Below are positions 8,595 to 17,835 of a stretch of 18,957 nt of DNA, in pieces. Positions within the stretch are counted from its first letter, which is position 1, and the number at the start of each line of letters is the position of its first letter. Both the position numbers and the translations under genes were made by a program. The notes beneath the pieces are model-generated. The model made no database searches, was not told the DNA's origin, and saw nothing but the letters and a program-made list of their open reading frames with translations. Location: positions 1-18,957 of the forward strand of contig BDIU01000310.1 in assembly GCA_002118135.1 (NCBI GenBank), given 5' to 3'. The DNA is from Trebouxia sp. TZW2008 (taxonomy: Eukaryota; Chlorophyta; Trebouxiophyceae; Trebouxiales; Trebouxiaceae).

Positions 8595-9704
8595 ATGGGG
8601 AACCTGCTCACCAAAACCGGGTAAGAAATTGAAAGCACCCCACGGTCCGATGGCTTCTTCAAACACAGACTGAGTGCTCCAAATGCCATTCGCTGAGTCT
8701 TTCAGAATTCTGCTTATTCTGCAATTTAGGCGTAGCATCAGTGAGTCTGACAAGGCTGTCCTTGCTCTGAAGACACAGCGACGCAGATTGGTTGCAGAGC
8801 AGCGCAGGGTACTTCTCCAAATCCATGGCTTGTTGCTGTATCTGATGTGAATCAGAAGGCACTATTAGCACTGTGCCACCTGCTCAGGTTGAAGGTGTAC
8901 TAGAACATGAACGCATGATTTCCCGCCAGCTGGTTGCAAATGGCAAGTCAGATCGTGCGCTTGCTATATTACGTAAGAAGCGCTTGCAGCAGGCTCGTTT
9001 GAAGGATCTGGACAACTGGCTGCTGAAAGTTGAACAAATGGTGAGCGCTGAGCCCTTGCTGATGACTTTCATGCGCAACAATTGGCAGCCTGTACAGTGC
9101 TGCCTCAAGATTGTCATCATTGCTGACACAAGTGGTCCCCATCAATGTGTGCATTTGCTGAAGCTGGGTGATCTTGAGGCCACAAATCAGACAAATGACC
9201 TCGTTCTAGCCCTGAAACAAGGGCAAGACACTCTCCAACAACTCCAGCAAGAAGTCACTCTAGCTGATGTGGAGCAACTGATGAACAAAAATGCTGAGGC
9301 CAAGGCTGTTCAGGTTCTCAGATGCATTGTCATTTTCCCGTCTTCAGGGAAGCACCATCAACCATGCCACAATCCAATGCTATGTTTTGAAATCATAGTA
9401 TCTAGCGTATGCTGCAGGATGAGATGCATCAGATGCTTGGCATCACCCTCACATCTGACGAAGAAGAGGCTGTTGCAGCAGAGCTGTCTGAAATGCAAGC
9501 TTTGTCAGCTATTGACCTCATGCCAAATGTTCCAGGGGTAAGTCGTATGCCCGTTACAACCTACGCCTTGCCTATAATCAACAAATCTAAGGACATGGTG
9601 AGTGCCTTGTGCAGCACAATCTGCCGCATCGCCCTCAGCACCAAGCAACACATAGTAATGGGAGGCCCACTGGAGAATTGGCTCAAGATGCAATTGCACA
9701 GTGA
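8595..9704 (+). CDS. VPS20: ESCRT-III subunit VPS20 / CHMP6, six exons
   Basis: Exons: 8595-8620, 8730-8808, 8888-9040, 9164-9313, 9418-9537, 9615-9704. The 618 nt give 205 residues, normal for the family. All introns are GT-AG and all phases agree. The protein begins MGNLLTKTG, an N-myristoylation signal (Gly2, Thr6) typical of VPS20 and its anchor to endosomal membrane. The basic Snf7 core follows: SDKAVLALKTQRRRLVAEQ, then VLEHERMISRQLV, DRALAILRKKRLQQARLKDL and WLLKVEQM (helices 1-2). Next come LKQGQDTLQQLQQEV, DVEQLMNKNAEAKAVQ and the acidic TSDEEEAVAAELSEM near the C-terminus. VPS20 links ESCRT-II (VPS25) to SNF7 polymerisation during multivesicular-body budding and membrane scission. 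Exons 1-5 are firm. The last exon (HNLPHRPQHQ..., stop TGA at 9702) fits by splice phase and a short polar tail but is less conserved. TGTAA at 10026-10030 or 10079-10083 may be the polyadenylation signal. Confidence 0.93.
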
Positions 9705-10811
9705 CATGGGCTTGAGGCTGTGGTGCTGCTTGATGGCTGTCCCATGCTTTGCAAATGCTTTGTTGACTCTTGACAAGCAGTGTTGAAAACGTTGATTGGC
9801 AGGCTCCAAGCAAGAAAATGCAAGCTTGTATGTTGCCTGCAATGGCAAGTGCAACTAAACCCAGATTGGATCTATCCTCCTGATCCTGTACACCATTGAT
9901 TTCTCATGGAGAACAAAATGCACCTAGCCAACTCAACAATGCTGTTATCATGATCATACCCTAGGGTATTGTGGCTTCGACTGGACAAATGCAGGTGCGC
10001 ATGCAAGGTCTGTTTTGTTCATTGATGTAACTTTGGGGACAGCTTTGCTTCAGCAACAAAGCCTTATGGCTGAGGGGATGTAACGATGTGATGTGTGTTT
10101 TTCAAATGGGAAAGTGCATGTTAAGCGATTTACACTGCTGATGAGTTACTCTTACTGAAGATAGATCACCTCACCATCAGGCTAGATGGCAATCATTGCT
10201 GTTTGCAACTGCAACTTGATGGACGACAGCCACTGCTATTTGGCGAGGAATTGCCTCTCTTACTGCATATGCGGGTTGTGAAAGTAGGCTGTGGTGTGTC
10301 ATGTAAAAAAGCGTTGACATGGTGACAGATCACGACTTGCACGATCCGACTGATGCAACATTGCATACTTGCTAACAGATGCCTGTTGGCCACTTGCACC
10401 TGTGCGCACTGGGAAACATTGCTCACGTGTGCTTTGACATGCCAGTAACACAGAGAGGTTCTGTCAAGCGGGTGCTGACACATTCTCAGTCACAAGCTGA
10501 TTAACAAAGCGTGGGGCAATTGAGACCATATGCATGCATGCAATATACCCAACACGATGATCAATGATTTTCACAGTCAGCGGCATGAGTGTAAGCAGGA
10601 GGTGGAGTAAGCTCACTTGCATGATCAAGAAGAACTTGCTAGCAGCAACAGGAAAATCAATGCAAGCATCAAACAGATTTGATTTGCACACGCTCTGCTG
10701 AGAGGCAACATATCCAGCTCAAAGTGCAATTACGCAAGGCTCCCAAACTCTTTATCTGGTGCATTGTTTGACCATGTCAGGCTTCCTCTGTGTCTTGCGC
10801 AAACTACTGAT
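9705..10811. other. VPS20 3' flank, no further gene seen
   Basis: The first few hundred bases are probably the VPS20 3' untranslated region, given the two TGTAA elements at 10026 and 10079. After that only short frames occur, for example 96 codons on minus at 10483-10193 and 75 on minus at 10691-10464. They show no motif and no splice-consistent extension. Confidence 0.4.
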
Positions 10812-11652
10812 TTAAGCTGAGTCTATTTTGCCTTGATCTGGAGCTGATGCCTTTGCCTTCTGACATTGTACAAATGATAGGACAGCTGCAGCAATGATAC
10901 AGCCTCCAAAGACCCACAAACGACATGCCGTGCGCCCCTGATTCATAGCGTTGTCAGCTTGATGGACCATGCACTCTGACTGCACGACTTGAGCAGCAGA
11001 GGCATAACACTGTATGTCGGTACCTACACGCTTGGAAGCCATTTGAGCTGCATTGGCTGCATCAAGGCCAATTTCTGCTGAGTTGAATTGAAGGGCTTGG
11101 TCAGAGCATGACATGGTGTCACATGCATCAGCTGTCTGGGTTGCATTATATGTCTCTGCTACGGTTCCAGCTGTAGGTTCTGCATGTATAAGGGACTGAA
11201 CACGGGCGTTCAATGCATGGCTGCAGTGCTTGGCTGTGCTTGCTCCTGGGACAGCAAGCGCGGTGGTCTCGCTGCCAACATCCAAGGCCTGATCATGAGT
11301 CACATCTTGCCAGTCCCCTATATCAGACAGGGCACTGCTGCAAGATAAGGCGCCAGTCTGACCAGTGGTGTTATCCTGCAAGACAAGATTTGGGCGATCA
11401 GGACTAAGACTGAGTTAAAGCAAGCTGATACTAACAGCATATAGGGGCCATTGTGCTTCACTGACGCTTTGAATTGCACCACAGTGAAACAGACTCCATG
11501 ACCTTCCACCACGTCAGTCAAGTCAGTCCAGGGATACTACCTGCCAGCCGTGGGTCGATACGGGCAACTCCGCAGAAGCGGGACTACCGACTGAGCCAGC
11601 GGCAGCAGGCTGAGCGGACTTAGGGGCACGCGAGCCGTCACTTATGGTGTCG
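10812..11652 (-). CDS. Small protein with a single C-terminal membrane anchor (3' exons)
   Basis: Two minus-strand exons join in phase 0: 11652-11541 (DTISDGSRAPKSAQPAAAG ... STHGWQ, donor CAG|GTAGTA) and 11375-10812 (acceptor TCTTGCAG, then DNTTGQTGALSC to the stop). The second exon codes 187 residues without interruption. Its body is polar, rich in Ala, Gln, Thr and Cys, with weak heptad-like spacing. It ends RLWVFGGCIIAAAVLSFVQC followed by about 16 polar residues. That is one transmembrane segment near the C-terminus and no other, the layout of a tail-anchored protein such as a SNARE. However, no SNARE motif is clear enough to name. The first exon has no in-frame ATG, so the gene starts further upstream: see the exons at 11920-11866 and 12062-12032. 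Reality of the long exon is well supported; the function is unknown. Confidence 0.6.
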
Positions 11653-11787
11653 CTGTCGACGTGGTGGCAGGAGATGTTACTCGGTCTGCTCGGCTTCGCG
11701 TTGTGGACATTCTCCACCTTCAAGCAGTGTCAAGACGTCATGCACGGACGAGTCAGCATGCTGCTCAGGGGCATGGTCGACTGCGCG
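11644..11787 (+). CDS. Alternative plus-strand reading over the same interval (conflicting)
   Basis: From ATG 11644 the plus strand reads MVSLSTWWQEMLLGLLGFAL, then WTFSTFKQCQDVMHGRVSML and ends near a possible donor, GCG|GTGCGT. Codon third positions are almost all G or C, and there is a hydrophobic stretch, so it looks coding-like. It lies in what would be an intron of the minus-strand tail-anchor gene and overlaps that exon by 9 bases. I did not find a following exon. It could be a divergent partner, but may well be a shadow of GC-rich minus-strand sequence. Confidence 0.2.
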
Positions 11788-11865
11788 GTGCGTCCAGTAC
11801 AAAGCATAGCTGCCGGTGTGAAAAGAAACCGTTCAAACCCTCAGGTTATACGCACGCAAGCTTAC

Positions 11866-12062
11866 CTTGGAGTCGAGTTTCATCCCGTTTGAGAGCGAGG
11901 TTCACGCGAACTTCTAGGGCCTGCGGGCCGTGTCAAAGATCAACAGGAACAGATCCAGACACAAAATATAGGGACACAAAAGGACAAGAGAAGAAACGAA
12001 AGAACCAGTCAGGAAAGCGCCGACGCTTACCTGAGCCGATATCCGCCGACTGGGTGCAATGA
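11866..12062 (-). CDS. Probable upstream exons of the tail-anchor gene
   Basis: Minus-strand exon 11920-11866 lies between a good acceptor (ACACGGCCCGCAG) and a strong donor (G|GTAAGC) and reads ALEVRVNLALKRDETRLQ, the only frame of the three without a stop. Above it, a second strong donor, CTCAG|GTAAGCG, ends an exon near 12032, with the frame LEVIAPSRRISAQ in the matching phase. The intron between them (12031-11921) is pyrimidine-rich, as expected on this strand. The phase from 11866 (phase 1) to the exon at 11652 (phase 2) does not match directly, so a small exon between them is missing or one boundary is wrong. No start codon is assigned. Confidence 0.4.
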
Positions 12063-12441
12063 CCTCGAGGTGGGGAGGTGTAACGCTAATGCGATGCAGG
12101 CGTTAGGCTGCGGGCGCCATACGCACTTGATTGATTCATTCTATGTGACCTGGCCCTCCCCCGGGGGCCCCTTGAATTGCTTGCATTTGCATTGCATGGC
12201 AAGCTTTCGACAGCGCTTTTCAGCTCAGCGAGCTGCCAACGTTAAACATCGTTCAGCTCAACGACTCAATGCAAGCAGGTGCAGCACAAACGATGGTGAA
12301 TGCCTGACATATATGCAAAGCCTGAAAGCAGGCACAAAGTATAGGCATTATGGGTACCTACATGCGTATATATACGGTTACAGATCAAAGTCTTGATGCT
12401 TGTGTTGCAGCCCAAATCAGCAGCTGGGAAACTTCACAGTG
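12063..12441. other. Intergenic or promoter region
   Basis: This is probably the 5' region of the minus-strand tail-anchor gene. It contains a GC-palindromic run, CCCCCGGGGGCCCC, near 12159-12172 and, on the far side, the 3' flank of the LINE copy. No gene is supported here; a 108-codon plus frame (12070-12396) shows no motif. Confidence 0.35.
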
Positions 12442-13302
12442 TCAAAATTCAAACTCCCGGCCTGTGGTGCGCGTCTCAGCCTTGAGCAACCAATACATTG
12501 TATTCACAAGTGCCTGACAGCTATTATATATAGCATGTAGCTGCATGTGTACAGAGCACCAGCTGCATTGTCTTGGGGAGCATGTAAAGGCTGTGTCGAC
12601 TGCACACTTAGAACCCCTTGCATTGGCCAATGGCTGACCATTGTAGCTTCCACATACGCGTGCGCACATCATGGTTTTTGATTGCTTGAGCCTGTAGTAT
12701 GTACATTGCACGACCTCTAATGATGGAGCTGATTGAGGGTTAAGGAAAACAGGACGTGGCAACTTGAGTGACAGCTCCAAGTGGAGACACCAACAGGAGG
12801 CAACACATTGTAGCCGGAGGGCATGGCATGGCCCAAGAGTCTGACAGCAGCAAGCAATGACCCGCAGAATTTGGGTGCTGTGAGCCGCGTCTTGTAAACA
12901 GTCCAACAACAGCGTCTTATGAAAGCTGCCATGTGGTTCAAGAGCAAGTTTGCTCCAAAAACGCAAGGTGTGGCGCAGCCAGTAAACTCTCAAAAGCTGT
13001 AGGCCTAATTTACACAGCAAGCAAAGGCTGGGCACATAATGCGGTAGCCCACAAAGCCTACAGAAGTAAAACTCATAAAGGCATGACAGGTCTCCGTGGG
13101 CAGCATTTGCAGCAACATGAGCGCTGTGCATGCCCCAAATTTTGCACCCATAATGCACAGTAGGAACCAAAGTAGTCTGCAAATGACGTAAGTTGAGGTT
13201 GACAGTATCACCACAGCCGAAACTGAGCATGTTTCATCTGCACTACAGCGCAAGCACTGGCCAGCTTGGGCTTAAAAGGCATGATTAGACACTGAACCAA
13301 GT
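12442..13302 (-). mobile_element. 5'-truncated, decayed LINE copy: RT C-terminal region
   Basis: On the minus strand, a 262-codon frame (13230-12442) aligns by eye along its length with the LINE at 18204-18957. It has DTVNLNLRHLQTTLVPTVHY then GCKIWGMH (13152-13126), LPHYVPSLCLLCKLGLQLL, WLRHTLRFWSKLAL, GSFHKTLLLDCLQDA and SAPSLEVVQCTYY. Upstream, in another frame, LIMPFKPKLASACAVVQMKH carries the similarity to about 13300. It ends in a Cys/His-rich segment (CSPRQCSWCSVHM), like the zinc-knuckle tail of such elements. The catalytic fingers and palm are missing, so the copy is truncated at its 5' end, as LINE insertions usually are. At least one frameshift (near 13225) and many substitutions show age. 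Confidence 0.8.
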
Positions 13303-13322
13303 CACACACACACACACACACA
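13303..13322. repeat. (CA)10 microsatellite
   Basis: Ten uninterrupted CA units lie exactly at the 5' end of the truncated LINE copy. On the LINE's own strand the run reads (TG)10. Confidence 0.95.
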
Positions 13323-13899
13323 TATAGATTTTGGGAAAAGATGCAATTCGTCTAACAGAGCTTGTATGCTCACCAAGAATGGCTGACAAAGCAGTGACAG
13401 TTTTGCTGGCTGGGGGCACTCGCCAGTGGTATGGGTTTCAGCAGTGTGGAGGGGAGTGGATGGCGTGGGCAAGGTAGCCTGAGGGGGGGATTTGGCAATA
13501 GACGCAGTCATTGCAACAGGGATTTGTAGTCTCCTTGTGCTCACATTTGGCGCTGATGCTTGGCACACAGCCTGTATTGCATTCACAGGCTAGTTAGCAT
13601 GTACAGAGGTGGCAGCACACGATGGGAGCAGATCTTGTTCAGAGACACACGGCGCTAAAATGCCCAGTCTGAATCATATGCGTGAAGCCAGAATGCGTTT
13701 GAGCTGACGCTTTAGGTACACCAGAAATACTTGCATGCAATACAGAAAAACATTTGCAACCTGTCTTGTTACCTGACAACGTTAGATCAGAAAGCATGCC
13801 TAGGCGTTTATAGAGAAACACCACGTTCTTATACAGACTTGCTTTTGGCATGCCAACATGCATCACCAACACAAATGCCATCAACAAGCTGCATGACAT
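13323..13899. other. No supported gene
   Basis: A 94-codon minus frame (13586-13302) includes a Pro/Thr-rich stretch, SPPQATLPTPSTPLHTAETH, preceded by a C-rich tract ending CAG. It could be an exon but has no partner. The rest has no recognisable content. Confidence 0.3.
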
Positions 13900-14068
13900 T
13901 CACAGCGTGCAGGCAAACGCGATGGGTATACAGCTGATCATGCACTCGCCAGAGTCAATCATGTGCAGCAGAACAGCTGGTGCATCTGTTTGCTCATCTG
14001 CAGCAATGTTGGCAAATGCTGTGAGGGCCCTCGCCAGCTGAGGCAGCTTTGTCAACAAGCTCTGAGGT
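13900..14068 (-). CDS. Weak candidate exon, minus strand
   Basis: After an acceptor-like CTCAG near 14070, the minus strand reads SLLTKLPQLARALTAFANIA, ADEQTDAPAVLLHMIDSGEC and on to a stop at 13900. The composition is protein-like, alternating hydrophobic and charged residues as in an alpha-helical repeat, unlike the Cys-rich shadows nearby. A possible neighbouring exon on the same strand ends at donor CAG|GTAAGC near 14458 (SELLAERFKTLYSS upstream). The two were not joined in a consistent phase. No family is recognised. Confidence 0.25.
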
Positions 14069-14099
14069 CTCTTCTGAGAATACTGCATCCGTATCAACA

Positions 14100-15588
14100 G
14101 CTAGGTACCATGTGTCAGACACATCTGCACAGAACAACAAGCATTGACTTGCAAATTGCACCAAGTAAGAACTGTAGTGACCAAAGTTTGTGCCATTGAA
14201 GCTTCAATATGCTTGGTGGCCGTGTGTAATATTGGTAAACACCGCAATTGGCAATGTCAAGATTGCCATTTTGCAATTGCTGAGAGTGACGCTGCTTTGT
14301 AAGCGCAATGGAGCCTGCAGACGTTGATAGAATGTCTCATGGACAGTCGTGCCATGAGTGAAATAGACCATTTAGAGCAAAATTGTGAGGAAAAACGTTG
14401 CTGTTGCAACTTGCACTCAGGTGAACGTTGCTGATGACAACACAGTTGTTTATGTGCTTACCTGCTGCATCTTCATTTCTGATCTAGATAGAGGCAGAGG
14501 AGCTGTAAAGAGTTTTAAAGCGCTCTGCCAACAATTCTGATGACTTGCTGAGGTAACCAACAGCTGAAATGTTCAGGGAGCTGGTCTTGCTTGCACCTCC
14601 GCAGGGAGATGGTGCCTGAGAACGTATCAAAAGCAGCACTCAGTGTTGTCAATCAGCAACATTGAAAGCATCAGCGCTCCAAAAGTGCAACAGGTCCATC
14701 AGGTGTGGCACAAGTTTCAAAAGGTTTGCCAGGATTTGCCACCCCCTATATAGTCATGCACAGCCAGACTTGCTCCTGACCTGAGCCAGCCCCTGCAGCA
14801 TTGCCATTCAATGCAGGCTGATGCTGACAGGACTTGCATCCGATCAGATACAACCATGTGGGCTATGCATGTGGGCGCTGCATCTTCTGCCTTGCTTGCA
14901 GAGTATTGTTGTCACAACTGCATTGCTGATTGCAGAAGCAGCATTAACAGACTTCATATGAGGGTTTGACACAGCCAATATCAGCTATATGCTCTCAGGT
15001 AGCACTGGCAGAAGCAGATGCATGGCATACCAGAAAGCATAAAAACCATGCTGCCACAGGCAAGCCCCTGCTGTGCACGATGCACAACAACAGAAGTTCA
15101 TACGTGATCTGTATTGTGAGCGACAAGAGAGCCTCAATGCAGCTGTAGCCACAATGACAGTAGGGATGCAGACGTAATGACAAAAAGGCTCTGGGCATAT
15201 TGGCAGGGTTGCTTGACACGGCAGCTGCCAAGCAATTGCAGAGATCACATGTCAACTTGACTCCGATTCAATTGCATGTATGTGGTGGACTTGATTGCTG
15301 AATGCAGCATCAACATCAACCGCTGCATTGCCTGGCAGCAGTTGCCAGCAATTGCTGGAACAGCTGACAATTCTGCAGCATGCAAACATTGTCAAGAAGT
15401 TCTGCACAGGCAAATGTTGGCAGATATGCACAAAATCTCCACAATAGCTGCATGCACCAGAAGTGTCAGCCATTTGGCAATGGACTAGGCTAGTGTCGCA
15501 TGCAAAGCTCACACGCTTGCAGTTGAAAGACCTACAAAGGCTCTGGAGGGATCACCCCTGAATGCAGGTTGATTACTGCATTAGTATT
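14100..15588. other. Stretch without a supportable gene
   Basis: Frames of 60-87 codons on both strands overlap each other between 14966 and 15512 and are Cys-rich without motifs. A perfect 14-bp palindrome, CCAGCAATTGCTGG, lies at 15345-15358. A few isolated splice-like sites occur, for example the minus donor near 14458, but no gene model can be built. Confidence 0.35.
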
Positions 15589-16258
15589 CTACAGGGTAAG
15601 TGTATTTAATGTGTATACACACATACACATGTGGTAGATGCCAACATATATACGTATGTCGTATTGAGGAAGGCGGTCTGGTCTGCCTAGCCTGGTCATG
15701 CATGTTGAGTTATACATGCACCAGTGTGCCAGTCTGTTCCTGACAAGCAAGGCAAGTTCTTTGCCAAGCCAGCGTCTACTTAGTAGAAAGTGTCTCGTCA
15801 GCTGTTGTTGCAGAGTCCGGCATGTTTGCTGTGTGGAAGAATCAGCAGTCATTATGCCACAGCAGGCCAGGTAGCCTCCCTTTATTCCTGACTCTGCAGA
15901 TTGGCTGCAGGCATGCAGTTTGTTGTCCAGATCCCGGCAAAGGTCTGGAAACGGACTTGCACCCCAGGCAATTAAATGCAACACCTGGAGCGGCAGGATA
16001 GTTCCTGAGTCTGGACGTCGGCTGCTCTGTGAGAGACACCCCTGAATATCACTGAGCACAGCCTGCTGTCTGGACATAGCATCAAAAGAAAGCAGAGAGC
16101 CTTGCACAGCCGGCAATGTGCTGCTCAGGTGAGCTCTGCCACTGGTTGAGACACAGGCCGACTGATTCACAGGCTTCCTGCACGGCACACTGCGATCAAT
16201 GCCTGTTAACAAGGCAACAAAGCTTGCGAGTTCGGTCAAGCCAAAACCTGGGGCTTCA
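15589..16258 (-). CDS. Long open minus-strand exon of an unrecognised protein
   Basis: On the minus strand, an acceptor CTTTGCCTGCAG is followed near 16258 by about 222 open codons: EAPGFGLTELASFVALLTGI, DRSVPCRKPVNQSACV, then AMSRQQAVLSDIQGCLSQSS, and later LSRRWLGKELALLVRNRLAH, to a stop at 15589. This is the second longest frame in the window away from VPS20 and the LINE sequences. Its composition is balanced, with hydrophobic helices and no Cys-rich bias. The frame's only upstream start is TTG, preceded by a stop, so the true beginning must be an upstream exon or the internal ATG in FDAMSRQ. A TATATA-like element lies on this strand near 16380. No domain is recognised. It may also contain an unseen intron. 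Confidence 0.4.
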
Positions 16259-16635
16259 GCTGCAGGCAAAGATGCTGGACGTCAATTGTGGTAGATTTCA
16301 TGTCATCAAAACCAAAGCTGGCCACCGAAGCGCAGTTTTCAAAGCAAGTCTTTGACGCGTCCAGATTGAGCAACACCAATATATAGCGAAGTGTACAGGT
16401 TCTAGTCGCCACAACTACAAGCGGAACGAGGACTTGCAATCTCTGCCATGTTCACGAGCGATTCTACGTGGGCTAGAGGTTAATGATGTATCTCTTATGT
16501 ATGATCCGGTCCGCTTTGTTGGAGACTGCGGCTACTACCTTCTGTGGTCGCACCCTGTCCTCCCCCCCCCTGAATTTGAAGGGTACAGACTGAATTGTCT
16601 GCTTAGCGGTGAACCGGCACAAGTTGATAACACGA

Positions 16636-16977
16636 ATGTCGCGCACTGAAGTCGCCATTTTACGCTGCAGCAAGGCAATCACGATCTCCTACGAAATGTC
16701 TGCCCTGATCAGTTGGGTTGCTGCCATGAGCTGTGCAGACTGTCCTGCACAGCACAGCGCTGCCATCGCTGCTCTTGGTGTTGCAGCGGGCTTGACGATG
16801 ACGTCACGGACCCTGGCAGCATTCGAAAAAGAACGTCTGCGGCTAGGCATTGATTCCCACGAGTACGCCTGGAGACTGCTGAGCGCCTTGGCAGCATCAG
16901 CTGCAAGCGCTACATTCTTCCTATCTGGGGTAGCAAATACCGTCAGTACGGTGGAAAGCTTGCGGGGCAACGCTTAG
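16636..16977 (+). CDS. Small hydrophobic protein, 113 residues, unrecognised
   Basis: ATG at 16636 (MSRTEVAILRCSKAITISYE) opens a single-exon frame to TAG at 16975-16977. Two hydrophobic stretches flank a charged centre: MSALISWVAAM with SAAIAALGVAAGLTM, then FEKERLRLGIDSHEYAWR, then LLSALAASAASATFFLSGVA. This suggests a membrane protein with two or three helices. The bases are GC- and CpG-rich compared with the flanks. TGTAA at 17265-17269, about 290 bases after the stop, fits a chlorophyte polyadenylation signal. The gene is divergent from the minus-strand exon at 15589-16258. The opposite strand (16970-16689) is also open for 93 codons, so the strand call rests on the hydrophobic pattern and the TGTAA. 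No family is recognised. Confidence 0.45.
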   Translation: MSRTEVAILRCSKAITISYEMSALISWVAAMSCADCPAQHSAAIAALGVAAGLTMTSRTLAAFEKERLRLGIDSHEYAWRLLSALAASAASATFFLSGVANTVSTVESLRGNA

Positions 16978-17427
16978 TATCAGAGGCAGCATTCGGCGCA
17001 GCTGCCCTAGAAGGCTCAAGAGGCTGCGCAGAGAGTTTGCTCTGTGCCGAGCAGCCGAGCTCGCCATACCAATACATAAGTCGTAGATGGAAGTTTTCTT
17101 CTATATAGACATATGACACTTTACACTGTTGCTGCCTATTCTCATGTTCAGCCTATCAGTACGGCTTGCCAACTTGTGTATGGAAACTGCAAAGGATTGT
17201 TGCGTTAGACCTGAAGTGTCTGCTGCAACAACTAATGCTAATCATCTGCACGGGCAGCAACATTTGTAAATTTGGATTAAATTGAATACCATGTTGTTGC
17301 AAATTGAAAATATGGTGATGTTAAAGCTTTGTATGGACTTGTGGGATTCATTTACGCTCTCTACTCACTGCTGCGGCTTATTTTTATGATTGCATTTCTG
17401 TACGTACACGATTTTGTGCAGTAACAC
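16978..17427. other. Probable 3' untranslated region and intergenic DNA
   Basis: The sequence becomes AT-rich after about 17080 and contains the TGTAA at 17265. No gene-like frame is seen. Confidence 0.4.
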
Positions 17428-17544
17428 TTGAGCTGATATCCTCAAGCTTGAGCCAGCACAAGAAACATCCCAGATAGCTACCATATGCAAAGCCAGCATA
17501 GCCACGGCGCCTACACCTGCCGTGATCACTGCACGTTTCGGCAA
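17428..17544 (-). CDS. Candidate exon encoding a hydrophobic segment
   Basis: On the minus strand an acceptor, TGATTGCAG, is followed by 39 codons in phase 0: LPKRAVITAGVGAVAMLALH, then MVAIWDVSCAGSSLRISAQ, ending at a weak donor, CAA|GTGTTA. The positive start followed by about 20 hydrophobic residues would be a signal anchor or transmembrane helix. No flanking exon was found. A plus-strand frame (17522-17854) overlaps one end and continues past it with SPFADSYKSTALKLARDIKH; it is equally uncertain. Confidence 0.22.
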
Positions 17545-17835
17545 CTGCAATCACTTATTCATGCAGCTGCCATCACCTTTTGCTGACAGCTACAAGTCTA
17601 CTGCATTGAAGCTTGCTAGAGACATCAAGCACCCAGCAGAATTTGCATCAGCGCTACAAGACCACCCAGCCCAAGGCTTTTGCTTCTTGTCCATCGGCGC
17701 ATCGATATCGCCTTATGCACTTGTTGAGAACTTGCGCTGCTGCAGTGTGGCTGCAGTATGTGACGTGCGCAATTTGAAGTCCTTGCAAGCAAGCATGCAG
17801 ACAAGTAAACACACAAGCAAGTCATCTGAGACCGT

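Noticed and set aside
8163..8753. A 196-codon open frame on the minus strand, one of the longest in the window
   Set aside because: It runs antisense through the first two VPS20 exons and the intron between them, has no motif and is rich in Cys and Arg. VPS20 on the other strand explains the coding signal.
8873..9541. A single 222-residue protein read straight through
   Set aside because: This frame reads through introns 3 and 4. Splicing gives a full VPS20, while the read-through inserts unrelated residues and loses the C-terminal acidic segment.
9409..9786. A separate 125-residue protein downstream of VPS20 exon 4
   Set aside because: Its first part is VPS20 exon 5; the rest is intron 5, exon 6 in the wrong frame and 3' flank.
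16689..16970. A 93-codon minus-strand protein opposite the small membrane protein
   Set aside because: It is open and Ala-rich, but it is the complement of the plus-strand frame, which has a better hydrophobic pattern and a downstream TGTAA. Not fully excluded.
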